Origin: Ambrosia x helenae
Lineage: Eukaryota; Streptophyta; Magnoliopsida; Asterales; Asteraceae
Assembly (NCBI GenBank): GCA_030844895.1
Contig: CM061231.1
Span: 90,554,706 to 90,618,705 of the forward strand
Direction of reading: 5' to 3'
Length of the DNA: 64,000 bases
Position 1 is the stretch's first letter; each line of letters opens with the position of its first letter. Positions 1 to 10,977 of this stretch are shown one piece after another. The notes beneath the pieces were generated by a model. The model saw nothing but the letters and a program-made list of their open reading frames with translations. It was not told the DNA's origin and did not search any database. A program made the translations under genes and the position numbers.

Positions 1-1
1 T

Positions 2-364
2 GTTGGACCGTTCGAAATCTTGTCCAGAGTAGGCCCCGTGGCATACAAGCTCAAGTTACCACAAGAGCTTAACGGTGTACATGACACGTTCCACGTGTCG
101 AACTTGAAGAAGTGCTTATCTGACGAAACTCTCATCATCCCTGCGGACGAAATCCACATTGACGACAAGTTACACTTCATCGAAGAACCAATCGAAGTGA
201 CCGATTGGAAGGTCCAAAAGTTAAGACGCAGTAAGATCAGATTGGTCAAAGTGCGTTGGAATGCCAAGCGTGGACCGGAGTTCACGTGGGAAAGGCTGGA
301 CCGGATGAAGCAAAAATATCCCGCCCTATTCGAGAAGACCCCTATACCGGAAAACTCGAAGTGA
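2..364 (+). pseudogene. Ty3/gypsy (Tekay-like) integrase C-terminus, element E1
   Basis: The frame is open from the window edge to TGA at 362-364, so this is the 3' end of a longer pol. It reads VGPFEILSRVGPVAYKL at the start and GPEFTWERLDRMKQKYPALF near the end. The first stretch is the usual segment after the integrase core and the second is the chromodomain-like tail of chromovirus (Tekay/Del) integrases. No break is visible here. The upstream core lies outside the window, so completeness of E1 cannot be judged. It is followed directly by a hairpin, a polypurine tract and the 3' LTR, the canonical order for a plus-strand element. Confidence 0.9.
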
Positions 365-398
365 ATTCCGGGACGGAATTCTCTTAACGGGGGGAGAA
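363..398 (+). promoter_or_regulatory. E1 pre-PPT hairpin and polypurine tract
   Basis: GAATTCC (363-369) and GGAATTC (375-381) form a perfect 7-bp stem around the loop GGGAC and overlap the pol stop codon. The purine tract AACGGGGGGAGAA (386-398) primes plus-strand synthesis and abuts the LTR. The same hairpin with other stem bases occurs in E2 and E5. Confidence 0.8.
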
Positions 399-3300
399 TG
401 TAACAACCGGCAAAATTAAGGTAATTCCGTACTAATTAATTATACGCGATTAACGTAATTAAACATAATTATGTGTTGATCATTTAACTGAGGCCTTAGA
501 AAGAAAGCAATTCCCAAATAATGCATAGGAATGCATAAGTTTAATGACAAAACATGATAGGATCATGCGCAAGCAAATCTATCCGGTATGGACACTGGCG
601 ATTACCCGGTAAAAATTAAATAAGCGAAACGAACCCCGGACACCCGGAATATATAATAAATGATAATTTCACAAAATATAATGAGTTTTGGAAACCCAAA
701 GCCATACGTGAAAACTTATTGTACAAATCTCCCGGTAACGAATAAAGTGCGCGTACCGCACCCGATACGCGCGTAACACGTAATTTCACCCGGCAAAAGC
801 CAAAATAATTTATCAGTAATTAAACTGGACTATATTTAAGGAAGATTAAGGGTATTTTAATATTTGGGTGACACACGATTAAAAACCCAAGAATACCCGG
901 ACGGTACACAAGATTAACTTAACTAATTAAGGGTATTATTTAGCAAAGTGGACCCCACCAACACCCCTTGGGGCCGGCCTATGGCCCACCCAAGTGAGCA
1001 AAATCCTTATTATCTCATTTAAACTCTTCATCTTCTTAATACCCAATTATTAAGACACTAATCATATAATTGCATGGGATTACATTGGCCAAGAAAAATC
1101 AACAAATCCCCTCCACTCTCTCTCTCTAATCCACGGCCAAACACCCTCTATAATCTTCCATGGATTTTATTTGTGATCTTACATAATCCCTTGCAATTTT
1201 CCATAATCCAAGACAAAGATATTGAGTGATCTTTGCAAGATTTGAAGAGATATTATATACATACACAAGCATACTTGAATCAAAAAGCAAAAACACTTCT
1301 TCTTCTTCTCCTTGTGGCCGTGACCTTACACCCCTCCACATACATTTTTCTTGCAATTTTTACACTACCAAATCACCTCTAGATCATTAACCTTCAAAAC
1401 CCCATTGTGTGTTTCAAGAGCTTGGAGCTTAACCCTTTGGAAGAACACACTAGAACCCCATCCAATCCAAGGTTCTTGTCTTCCCTAGCCTTGAGCTAGT
1501 AGTAAGTTTTAACCTTGTTTTGTTTGTTAATGTTCATATTAAGTGTCTTTATGAGCAAGTTGTACATTGATGGGTAAAATATGGTTTTGAAACATAAAGA
1601 TAATGAATCTTACAAGAATAAAAATGGAAGAATAATAACATGAATAAATCTTGGATTGATATTAATAAATGTGATATTTTGTGAAAATGTATAAATGTAT
1701 ACATACACTTAAAAAAGTTGATGATTTGGGTATGATTTGTGAAAAAGGACTTGAATATGATAAAAGATGATTTTAATCATCATAAGATGACTAATTAATG
1801 TCAAAAATATATTAGAATGTGTTATATGATCATGAATGAAAAAGTTCCATCTTCAAAGTCTACTCACTTGGATGAGGGAAAGTTTGATAGATTGGATAAA
1901 AACATGAAACCCACATGTTAATAGCATTAATAATGGAATAAAAGACTATTAAAAGTGAAATGGTGTAAAAATAACCAAACATGAAAAATATGGTTCTTCA
2001 AAGTCCACTAATTTGGAAGGAAAAATGCTAACCTTGAAAGATGAGATGAAAAATGCAACAAGTATAAGTTAAGGGACTAATATTGTAACTTAGAAAGTTG
2101 AGGGACTAAAATATGTATTTTAGAAACTTTGGTCCAAAAATGCATTAACGGAAAGTTCGGTGTCAAAAACGTAAATAATAGTTTTTCCACGTGTAGTTTT
2201 GATAAACATGAGAAACCTACTTATGTATAAATTAAAAGAGGTATTTTTATAAAAATAGAAGTTTTATAAAAATAAGAGGATAAGTTAACATAAGGATTTT
2301 ATAAAAATAAAGGTTTTATAAAATATTAGTAAAGACTTGGGAAAACTTGTACAAAAAATGGATACTTTTATATAAATGGGAATATAAAAGTATCGAAAAC
2401 ATTTTTGGAATACAAGTTAAACGAGTTGGACTAAAAACACAAAAGTATATTTTTCCAAGGAATATACGTTCGGAATTGGAAGTATGGATAATATTTCCAT
2501 AGAACGCATATTGGAAGAAAATGTGGAAAAAGCTAACTAACGGACTTAGTTACATGAACTAACGAAAACGGATAAACGGACATATGAGAAAAATGCCATT
2601 ACGGCAAGATGAAAATATATATATATTTTAAGAAATAAAATATATATAACAAGGGTGAAACGTGCGTAACACTTTCCTAAGTGTAGAAAGAATATTCGTG
2701 GGAGAAAACACAACGTAATGAATTAAAAACGCTAAACGACACATGGACTTAACAAGTAAAATTCACGCATTGATATATGTACACAGGCTCGCCTCGACGA
2801 AATTCTAGTATATCTATTTGAATGGGAAAGTAGATATGCGAGAAGGAAAACCGAGACGAGTAGGTGAAGTATATCTACGAACATGTGAATACCGACAAGA
2901 TCCTAGTACATTTATTTAAATGGGAAAATAAATGTACGACATGGTGAGTCGAGTCGGGCGTTAAGAATATATTACCAAACGACAAGAACCTAGCATATTT
3001 ATTTAAATGGGAAAATAAATATGTGGCAAAGTAAGTCGGATCGGGTAATGAGAAATTATATTATATCGAGCGACACGATCCTAAGTATAATTATTTAAAT
3101 GGGAAAATAATTATACATTGGGTAGAGTCGTGTCGAGTATAATAGTATACAAGTTACAAAGAGTATTGACAAGAATAATATATGACTTGTACGACAAGGG
3201 TAATCCATCGCCAATGAACCTAGGATACGAGACTAATTAAACGGGAATTTGGATAATACGTGGTCGGGGAGTTGGGTGTACAACTTGCCAAGGCACATGC

Positions 3301-4148
3301 ACGATAGGTGTAGTGACTTATACGTCTAGGACGTTTGTAGGTGCGAGACCGCAAAATTTGCTATTTTCTTCTTTGAGCCGAGCACAGTTACAGGTGAGTC
3401 TCACGGCCCCATTTCTAAACTATTTAACGTTTTTACGGGGGAAAGATATGTTGGGATTTGTTTGACGGGTTGGATACTTGAGTTGTGATCGCCACTCGGG
3501 GTTGAGACCTCTCTACTATAATCATTAATTCAGGAAATCGGAACCGAAGGAATATTTGGATAGTACTATTGGTGCCTGACAAGGCCCACCCCTAATCGAT
3601 AGCGTCGATTATGCATCGGCGTATGCCTGGGGTGCACGTATTCTGAAATCAAGTCGTAGGAATACCGAGTAACGACTTGGGGCGGGGCATTATTATTTGT
3701 CTTGGTTTGGTTATAGGCTCAAGTAGAATTGTAGGAACTTGCAACTCCTATAAATTGTCATAACAAGGAAATTCCCACGAAATACTGTTTTATTTAAACT
3801 AAAACCTGTGAACTCACCAATATTTATATATTGACAAGTTTTTAAACATATCTTTCAGGTAATTGATAGATGAAGGACGACATGGCGAGCGTGGTCGGAG
3901 AATCTCTAAATTGGGCGTTGGATGTTTTGAAGAGGTCTTGTCACTCTATCCCAAAGAAATCGGGATATAGTTGAGGAGCCTCCTTATTTGTCTTAAAAAC
4001 AATTTTCAATTATGTATGAATAATTAACATGATTTTCGACGCTTGAATAAATGACACGTTTCATTAATTACTTGTGTTTTGCATTAATCTTGGCTTAATC
4101 CTCTTGAACCGTCACGCCACGTGTTTCCGCCATAGGCGTGGTGTGACA
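399..4148 (+). mobile_element. 3' LTR of Tekay-like element E1
   Basis: The LTR begins TGTAACAACC right after the polypurine tract and ends GGTGTGACA, giving about 3.75 kb. The second LTR is outside the window, so the right end is inferred from the TG...CA terminus and from the terminal hairpin (CACGCC 4113-4118 with GGCGTG 4135-4140) that other LTRs here also carry. A CT-rich leader-like stretch lies at 1110-1130. A tandem hairpin array lies at 2787-3140. No protein-coding frame is supported inside. Confidence 0.75.
2787..3140 (+). repeat. Tandem array of four covarying hairpins in the E1 LTR
   Basis: Four units spaced about 90 bp apart each hold an inverted repeat around the near-constant loop TTTAAATGGGAAA. 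Arms are 2810-2818/2829-2837, 2906-2916/2927-2937, 2994-3003/3014-3023 and 3085-3095/3106-3116. Arm sequences differ between units (ATATCTATT, GTACATTTATT, CATATTTATT, GTATAATTATT), yet each matches its own partner, with one G-T wobble in unit 1. Outer arms also pair in part, for example CGACACGA 3071-3078 with TCGTGTCG 3128-3135. A weaker fifth unit may follow near 3216-3265. Confidence 0.85.
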
Positions 4149-4329
4149 AAGGAGACAAATAGTTTCTGTTCCTTGTTATCTGACCTCTCTTACTCTCATT
4201 TGGAACTTAGACGAGTCTGGGTTACTCATATAGAATTTTATCCTTACTCTAAAGATTTACGCCTTGTACGAGCAAGCGATATATGACATACGTGTCACTG
4301 TTCCTCGTGAGTATATAGTAGATTCAAGG
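4149..4329. other. Unassigned start of E2 interior
   Basis: This stretch follows the E1 LTR end. It has no recognisable gene, PBS or LTR. The 5' LTR and PBS expected for E2 are missing, so E2 is 5'-truncated or continues outside the window to the left. Confidence 0.4.
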
Positions 4330-4625
4330 GAACACATTAGATCAGGCTTGTTACACACACTCTTGGGGAGTTATGTGAGGCCTGCGATGCAATGCAATAT
4401 CTCAAAGGAAGACGAAACCTACTAATGACTGACAGCCACGATTAGAGAAACAAGTGGTGCAGCTGACCACTAAGCTGCCATACATAGGACTGGAGAAGGA
4501 GACTATATGTGATAAGATCCATATAACACTAACACCAAGAAAGAGGAAGAAGAAGGGATGGAAGGGGGAACCTGAGCAGGACGAGCACATGAAAAGTGAG
4601 GATGAAGGCTCTACTATCTAGACAG
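4330..4625 (+). pseudogene. E2 relic of the ORF upstream of gag
   Basis: This stretch is colinear with the better preserved ORF at 19047-19490 in E3. Shared landmarks are ATGCAAT followed by a CT-rich codon run near 4392, and the acidic end GAGGATGAAGGCTC near 4597-4610. Stops and frameshifts remove any continuous frame. The match is by eye and partial. Function is unknown; the E3 copy suggests an acidic coiled-coil protein. Confidence 0.4.
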
Positions 4626-4717
4626 AGCGTGGTGACAATTGGCTCTTACTTTTTCTTACCTGTCTTTTCTTTCTTTTCCCTTTGTTAACTTAGATAAGAC
4701 TGAGTTTGTATGATTAG

Positions 4718-5340
4718 CGATAGGGTGGTTGAAGCCCTCGCATCTTTCCAAGCTAGTAAAGATCCATCTTGCTAAATCATTCTTTTCCCATGACTTCCAC
4801 GTTTGAACTTTCTTATTCCTTGAACGCACATGTCACAACAACAACCTGCCATCGTATTTTCAAGGCTCCTATTGGTTGTAAACCTCGATTACTCCAATGG
4901 AACTGAAAGAGACTGTCTGATTGCTTCGATAGTATAAGTCTTTACCATGTGCATTTGCCCCAGGCAGGATGGGGTAATGTAGGCTACATGCATACTCGAT
5001 GAGTTACAGATACTGGGATGGAGAACGTAACACCCTGTGATGAAATCTAGAAATTTGTTATATAAAGACGATTGGGTCTGAGATCGACGCCTACACTACC
5101 AAGCTACAGGAGTTAAATACTATATGCTCGAATCTAATTAACCAACTTTACCAGCGGATCGAATTTCATACGAAAAGGGTGGGTCCCTCGGATTCGTGGC
5201 TTGGCCACTGCAGCTCACCTACTTAGAATCTAACAAATCTTTCACCTAGCTCGCAAACTCACTGACGAGGCTGTTGAGCATGGTACTTTTCCGAAGCAGG
5301 GTGCTTCATCTTCTACTTTTGGTGATAGCAAGGGAACGTG
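4718..5340 (+). pseudogene. E2 gag remnant (Ty3/gypsy)
   Basis: GGTGGTTGAAGCCCTCGCA at about 4727 is nearly the same as in the E3 gag (19840-19858) and encodes VVEALA. A GT-starting segment (4756 onward) matches the putative E3 gag intron in position, but its acceptor AG is not preserved. Near 5200-5330 the frame reads RKLTDEAVEHGTFPKQGASSS, matching gag before the zinc knuckle. No CX2CX4HX4C knuckle follows, so that part is deleted. Many stops make it non-functional. Confidence 0.6.
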
Positions 5341-5347
5341 TGATAGT

Positions 5348-6006
5348 GTGAGGTATAAATCCTTCAACAAAAAAAACAACAACGGCAACAACAACAAGGG
5401 GGATCGTAGAAGAGCATTTGTAATTGGCCCTGGGGAAGCTAGGATTGATAACAATGTCATGACGGGTACGTGCTCCTTGAACGACACTCTTGCTTCTATT
5501 TTTATGATACCGGAGCGGACTATATTTTTGTGTCATCGAAACTTAGCAAACAACTAGGGATGGTTCCTACTCTTCTTGATACCCCGTACACTATAGAGTT
5601 AGCTGATGGGAAGCCCGTTGAGGTAACCCATATTCATCGTGACTATAAGCTCGAGCTAGATGGGCAATTGTTTGCCATCGACCTTTTACCTATCATCCTA
5701 GGAAGTTTTGATCTCATGGTTGACATGGGCTGGTTATCCAAGCAACATACTAAAATTCTCTATCAGGAGAAGATTGTTCATGTCCCCCTCCCAATTGGAG
5801 AACTTTTATCTATTCAGGGTGATCGTGGTGGTCCCATGGTGGGCATCATCTCCTTTTTGAAAGCCCATAAGTGTATCCGTAAGGGCTGTCCAGCCATTTT
5901 GGCTAATATATCTGACACTCGAGCTGAAACTGAAACTAAGATTGGCGACATCCTAGTAGTCCGAGATTTCCCAGAGGAATTACTTGGACTTCCACCTATT
6001 CGCTAA
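5348..6006 (+). pseudogene. E2 aspartic protease and linker to RT
   Basis: An Asn-rich linker (NNNGNNNKG, 5370-5400) leads into the retropepsin region. After a frameshift near 5480-5500 the frame reads DTGAD (5503-5517), the catalytic aspartate motif, then VPTLLDTPYTIELADGK and the conserved ILGSFDLMVDMGWL. It ends VVRDFPEELLGLPP, the usual lead into RT, at an in-frame TAA (6004-6006). Frameshift and stop make it inactive, though the catalytic Asp is kept. It cleaved Gag-Pol in the active ancestor. Confidence 0.85.
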
Positions 6007-7311
6007 GTGGAGTTTCAAATTGATCTTGTACTTGGAGTAGCTCCAGTTGCACACACACCATACCGCCTAGCACCAGGCGAACTTCAAGAACTGTCTACCC
6101 AACTCCAAGAGCTATTGGATAGGGGCTTTCTTAGACCTAGTTCTTCGCCATGGGGAGCTCCAGTTCTGTTTATTAAGAAGAAATATGGGAGTTTCCGCAT
6201 GTGTATCGATTATCGGGAGTTAAACAAAGTGACGGTTAAGAACCGCTACCCTTTGCCTCGTATTGATGACTTGTTCGACCAGCTACAAGGGTCGAGTTTC
6301 TATTCTAAGATTGACTTGAGGTCAGGATACCATCAGCTGAGAGTCCGAGAGGAGGATGTGGAGAAGACAACCTTTCGAACTTGTTATGGACATTATGAGT
6401 TTTTGGTGATGCCATTTGGGCTAACTAATGCACCGGCTGTGTTCATGGATCTAATGAACCGTGTGTGCAAGCTCTATTTGGAAAAATTCGTCATAGTGTT
6501 CATAGATGACATACTGATTTATTTCAAGAGCAGGGAAGAGCACGAGCAACACCTGCAGCTGATCTTGGAACTTTTGAGAAATGAGCAGTTGTATGCAAAA
6601 TTCTCTAAATGTGACTTTTGGATTCAAGAAGTCCAATTTCTTGGACATGCGGTTAACGAGGCAGGAATACATGTTGATCCCGCCAAGATTCATGCTATTA
6701 AAAAGTGGGAGGCTCCTAAGACTCCTACAGAGGTGCGCCAGTTTCTTGGTCTTGCGGGATATTATCGCAGATTCATTGAGGGATTCTCTAAGATCGCTCA
6801 ACCCCTCACTGCTTTGACACAGAAGGGTATTAGTTACAAGTGGGGAGATGCCCAAGAATCTGCTTTTCAATTATTGAAGGCAAAGCATTGCAGTGCACCC
6901 ATACTATCATTACCTGAAGGTATAAAGGACTTTGTGGTGTACTGTGATGCGTCTATCCAAGGGTTAGGGTGTGTGCTGATGCAGCGTGATAAGGTGATCG
7001 TGTATTCTTCCCGTCAATTAAAGGTTCATGAGAAGAAATACACCACCCATGACTTGGAACTGGGAGCAGTGGTTTTTGCTCTAAAGATCTATTGGCATTA
7101 TCTCTATGGGACGAGGTGTACGATCTTCACTGACTACAAGAGCCTCCAACACATATTCGATCAAAAGGAGCTGAACATGCGACAATGTCGATGGGTCGAG
7201 CTTCTGAATGATTATGACTGTGCCATCAAGTATCATCTAGGGAAAGCTAACGTAGTAGCTGATGCCCTCGGTCGTAAGAAAACGAAACCTAAACAGGTGG
7301 GAGCTTTATAA
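6007..7311 (+). pseudogene. E2 reverse transcriptase and RNase H
   Basis: The frame continues directly after the TAA at 6004-6006, so the stop splits one pol reading frame. Domains in order: RT palm and fingers (VDYRELNKV-type segment near 6205-6230, IDLRSGYHQ near 6310, FGLTNAP near 6415), catalytic FIDDIL (about 6498-6515), connection (FLGLAGYYRRFI near 6745) and RNase H (YCDAS near 6940, TDYKSLQHI near 7130, VADALGRK near 7255). The 434 residues are uninterrupted, which suggests a fairly recent loss. The frame ends at a stop at 7309-7311 before integrase. Confidence 0.92.
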
Positions 7312-8770
7312 CTTACCATACATTCTAATCTTCCTGATAAAATACGTGAAGCCCAGGACAAGGCCTTGAAAGAACAAAACATCGGGCTTGAAACATTACA
7401 TGGTGCTGATAAGCACTTAAAACTAAAGACAGATGGTCTTCAATACTATAAGAATCGAGTCTGGATACCACGTTTTGGGGATCTCAGACAACTAGTGCTC
7501 TATGAAGCTCACCCCTCTCGATATTCGGTACATCCTGGTTTGGACAAGATGTACCAAGATCTTAAAATCTTTACGGGTGCCCAAACATGAAAGCTGAAAT
7601 AGCCACTTATGTTAGTAACTGCTTGACTTGTGCGAAGGTTAAGATTGAATATCGGAAACCTTCAGGCCTACTCCAGCAACTAGAAATCCCTATGTGGAAA
7701 TGGGACGGAATTTCTATGGATTTCATCACAAAGCTTCCTAGAACGCCAACTGGCCATAACATGATTTGGGTTATCATGGATCGTTTAACCAAATCGGCAC
7801 ATTTTATGGCAATAAAGGAAACTTACTCTCTAGGCATGGGATGCCTACTTCTATTATATCTGATCGCGATGTGCGATTCACTTCTCATTTTTGGACTGCT
7901 CTCCAAAACGCGTTAGGGACTCGCTTAGATATGAGCACAGCCTATCACCCACAGACGGATGGACAGAGTGAACGTACCATCCAAACGTTGGAAGATCTGC
8001 TATGAGCGTGCGTGGTGGATTTTGGCAACAGTTGGGATAAGCACTTACCTTTGATTGAATTCTCGTATAACAACAGCTACCACACTTCGATACAATGTGC
8101 GCCTTTTGAGACACTTTATGGACGCAAGTGTAGGTCTCCCATCTGCTGGACTGAAGTTGGGGATAGCCAGCTAACAGGTCCCAAACTCGTGCATGAAACT
8201 TCTGAGAAGATAGTGCAAAACAGAAACCGGATGGTTGCTGCTCGTGATCGACAGAAAAGTTACGCTGATAAGCGTAGGAAACCTTTGGAGTTCCAGGTCG
8301 GGGACAAGGTTCTATTGAAGGTGTCACCTTGGTAGGGGTGGTACGCTTTGGAAAATGGGGAAAGCTGACCCGCCATACATTGGACCATTCGAGATTGTCG
8401 AAAGGATTGATCCAGTAGCTTACAAGTTAAACTCGCTTAATAAACTCGGTGGGGTACACGATGTATCCCACATATCGCATCGAATCTAAAGTAATGCATG
8501 TTGGATACAACACTGATGGTGCCACTGGAGGAGATCCAGGTGGAAGATCGGCTACGGTTTATGGAAGAACCAGTGGAGATTCTTGAGCAGGCGTCAAGAA
8601 ACTCAAACAAAACACTATACCTATTATTAAGGTACTATGGAATTCCTGTCTAGGACCGGAATACACGTGGGAACGCATGGATCAAATGCGGCTTAAATAC
8701 CCACATCTCTTTAGTAAACCTAAAACTATGCATAAACCAAACACTAAACGTAAAGCAGCTCTCTCAAAGT
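7312..8770 (+). pseudogene. E2 integrase, broken
   Basis: The zinc-binding region is seen as HPSRYSVHPG (about 7510-7540) and CLTC (about 7621-7632). The core shows DRLTKS (about 7779), ISDRDVRFTSHFW (about 7850-7890), HPQTDGQSERTIQTLE (about 7948-7995) and YNNSYH (about 8067). The C-terminal part reads KPLEFQVGDKVLLKVSPW before a stop near 8333, then a decayed GPFEIVERI stretch. At least four breaks are visible: a stop and frame change at 7587-7590, loss of a few codons after KETYSL with a frame change near 7830-7840, an in-frame TGA near 8003, and TAG at 8333-8335. The catalytic D, D and E positions remain readable. Confidence 0.9.
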
Positions 8771-8909
8771 GAATTTCGGGGCGAAATTCCTTTCAACTTG
8801 GGTACGATGTGACATCCAGGAACCAAGCACATTACTAAGACATTACTAAGCTGGCTTTACTGTTTACTTACTGAATTTCAGGACGAAATTCTTTTCAACT
8901 TGGGGATGA
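8771..8909 (+). promoter_or_regulatory. Duplicated pre-PPT hairpin and polypurine tract of E2
   Basis: Two copies of the same module occur in tandem. Copy 1 has stem GAATTTC 8771-8777 with GAAATTC 8783-8789, then CAACTTGGGTACGA and TGTGACATCC. Copy 2 has stem 8873-8879 with 8885-8891, then CAACTTGGGGATGA directly before TGTGACACCCC. Only copy 2 abuts the full LTR. About 80 bp separate them. Confidence 0.8.
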
Positions 8910-10493
8910 TGTGACACCCCGCATTTTCAGGTTCCTACTTTAACTGAACTCTAGTTAAATTGCATGTGCATACGTGACTAAACTCTAGACTAGGGTTAGT
9001 TAGGAAGGTCTTCCTATATGTTATAGGGTAATAACATATGTTATGTGATAATAACATATGTTACATTATGACAAGTAAAGTTATCATCACAATGCACACA
9101 CGAGTCCTGTATCCCGAACGTTGGTGAATTATCTGGCATACATGATAATGTGCACAATGGAATTATGATGAACGTAAAGTAACATGTTTATGTGGATTAC
9201 ATGTTTATGTGAATTACCGCTTAACTGAAAGTTAGTACGTAAACTATGCAAATTATGTGCACTCTATGATTAATATGTATTGAGATAATACAAATAATAG
9301 TTTTTATGTAGGTTGGGGTGGTTAATATTATCGGGTCCAGTATTGGGCTAAAACATGATTAACAATTCCGGTTAGCAAACTAAAAAGCCCTAAAACTCAA
9401 TTACTTGGGCAACAAGCCAAATCCTCTTATAAATATTGATAAAAAAAAAATAAGAAATCCTAACCCCCTACCCCTTGCGCCGTAAACACCCCCACCCCCA
9501 CTCTCTCTCAATTTCAATCAAACAACAAATCCTCTTGATTAATCCAAGTGGTGGTGGGTGGAATCTCTAAATCTTGAGGATTTCTTGCATTGAAAAGTAT
9601 AATTTTTTATAAGTTTTATGATAATTGTTAATGTTTTGAAATGCTTTTAAAAACCTTAGAAACTCTATGAGTATGAATCGCGTGTGTATGTGTTTGTGTA
9701 AATTCTTAGATGTTTTGCATGGAGATTTATGAGAATTGATGTATGTGATTATAATTAGGGTTTAGAAATGTGAAAAATACAGATTTTAACTGGATTGTAT
9801 AGGAGGATTTCATGGAATAGGTGAATATGGATGATTAGGGTTTATGAATAACTTGGGGTGCAAGTTTCAGTTTTCTGACAGATTCGTTAGGGTGTTTTGT
9901 AGGGTCTGTATTATGATGTTAAATTGATTTTTTTGATCGATTCTTTACATGAATAGATTGTACATGGTCTTAGCTTTTTATAATGGGCAAAATCATCTGA
10001 TTTGGATGTCGTTTGATATGTTTTTGGAATTTTATTTGATTAAAGGTCATATCAGATTTTCGGAGTTTTAAATTGGGTCAACTTTAAACGGTCATAACTC
10101 GAGTTTTACAAAGGGTTAAATAATGAAATTTGGACAATAGGTCAACATTGGAAAAACTTGGCTTTTCCAAGTGTATTCACCTCGTTTGGATGAATACACA
10201 ATGTTTGGCAATTTTTCTACTAAACTGACCTGCTGTGGAAATTTTCTGGACATAGCTGTGTTGTATGAATTTTAATAATTTTTCTGTTTGGTTTTGAGAC
10301 AAAAAAAAAATATGGTTTATCAATTGAATCCCATTGAATATTCAGTAAAACTTTGGGAGTTTAATTCGTTCGTTAAGTATTTTAAATAATTCGTTTTTTA
10401 CAGCGCACAATCTGTAACACCCGGCCCCTCTCACCACCAATATTGTCCGCTTTGCCCATCCATAGCTCACGGATTTGTTTTTGGTTGCCCAAG

Positions 10494-10565
10494 TGGAGAC
10501 TTCCCAGGAGGTCACCCATCCTGAAATTTCTCCCACCTGAGCACGCTTAACTGTGGAGTTCTCCT
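10494..10565 (-). ncRNA. 5S rRNA-like segment in left Cassandra LTR
   Basis: On the minus strand this includes AGAACTCC, AGTTAAGCGTGCT (A-box region) and GGATGGGTGACCTCCTGGGA (intermediate element and C box), the internal Pol III promoter of plant 5S rRNA. The 5' part of a true 5S gene is not recognisable, so it is a 5S-derived promoter module rather than a functional rRNA gene. Confidence 0.85.
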
Positions 10566-10670
10566 CTCATCCACTAACATTAAGCCCCAAAACGCGTTGG
10601 TGATTTAAGAGGCAAGACATTACTTATGAACCAAGGATCTCTCCTGGCCACGGCCGATGTGGGATTTTTC

Positions 10671-10784
10671 CTGGGGTGTCACATTCACCCCCTGTTAGAG
10701 TCTCATCGTCCCTGATGAGGTGTGTTTCTGGGGTGTCACATTCACCCCCTGTTAGAGTCTCATCGTCCCTGATGAGGTGTGCAC
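10671..10784 (-). repeat. 57-bp tandem duplication at the Cassandra PPT/LTR junction
   Basis: The stretch CTGGGGTGTCACA plus the C-rich complement of the polypurine tract and TGATGAGGTGTG occurs at 10671-10727 and again at 10728-10784. The interior therefore holds a second PPT followed by the first 13 bp of an LTR. Confidence 0.9.
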
Positions 10785-10809
10785 CCACCATCCCGAAAGG
10801 CACAGGAGT

Positions 10810-10822
10810 GGCTCTGATACCA
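10810..10822 (-). other. Cassandra primer binding site
   Basis: Minus strand TGGTATCAGAGCC lies two bases inside the 5' LTR and is complementary to the 3' end of initiator tRNA-Met. Confidence 0.92.
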
Positions 10823-10905
10823 TCTGTAACACCCGGCCCCTCTCACCACCAATATTGTCCGCTTTGCCCATCCATAGCTCACGGATTTGTTTTTGGTTGC
10901 CCAAG

Positions 10906-10977
10906 TGGAGACTTCCCAGGAGGTCACCCATCCTGAAATTTCTCCCACCTGAGCACGCTTAACTGTGGAGTTCTCCT
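10906..10977 (-). ncRNA. 5S rRNA-like segment in right Cassandra LTR
   Basis: Same sequence as the left LTR, offset by 412 bp. In the minus-strand orientation this is the 5' LTR and would start the element transcript. Confidence 0.85.

Noticed and set aside
2787..3140. CRISPR-like array (short repeats with variable spacers)
   Set aside because: Units are hairpins in a plant LTR, the variable parts are the complementary arms, and no cas genes exist.
10494..10565. Genuine 5S rRNA gene
   Set aside because: The 5' part of 5S is missing and the segment lies inside LTRs with PBS, PPT and TSD: a Cassandra element.
10676..10962. ORFs with a repeated MSHSPPVRVSSSL segment
   Set aside because: They arise from the tandem duplication and LTR of Cassandra, which has no coding capacity.
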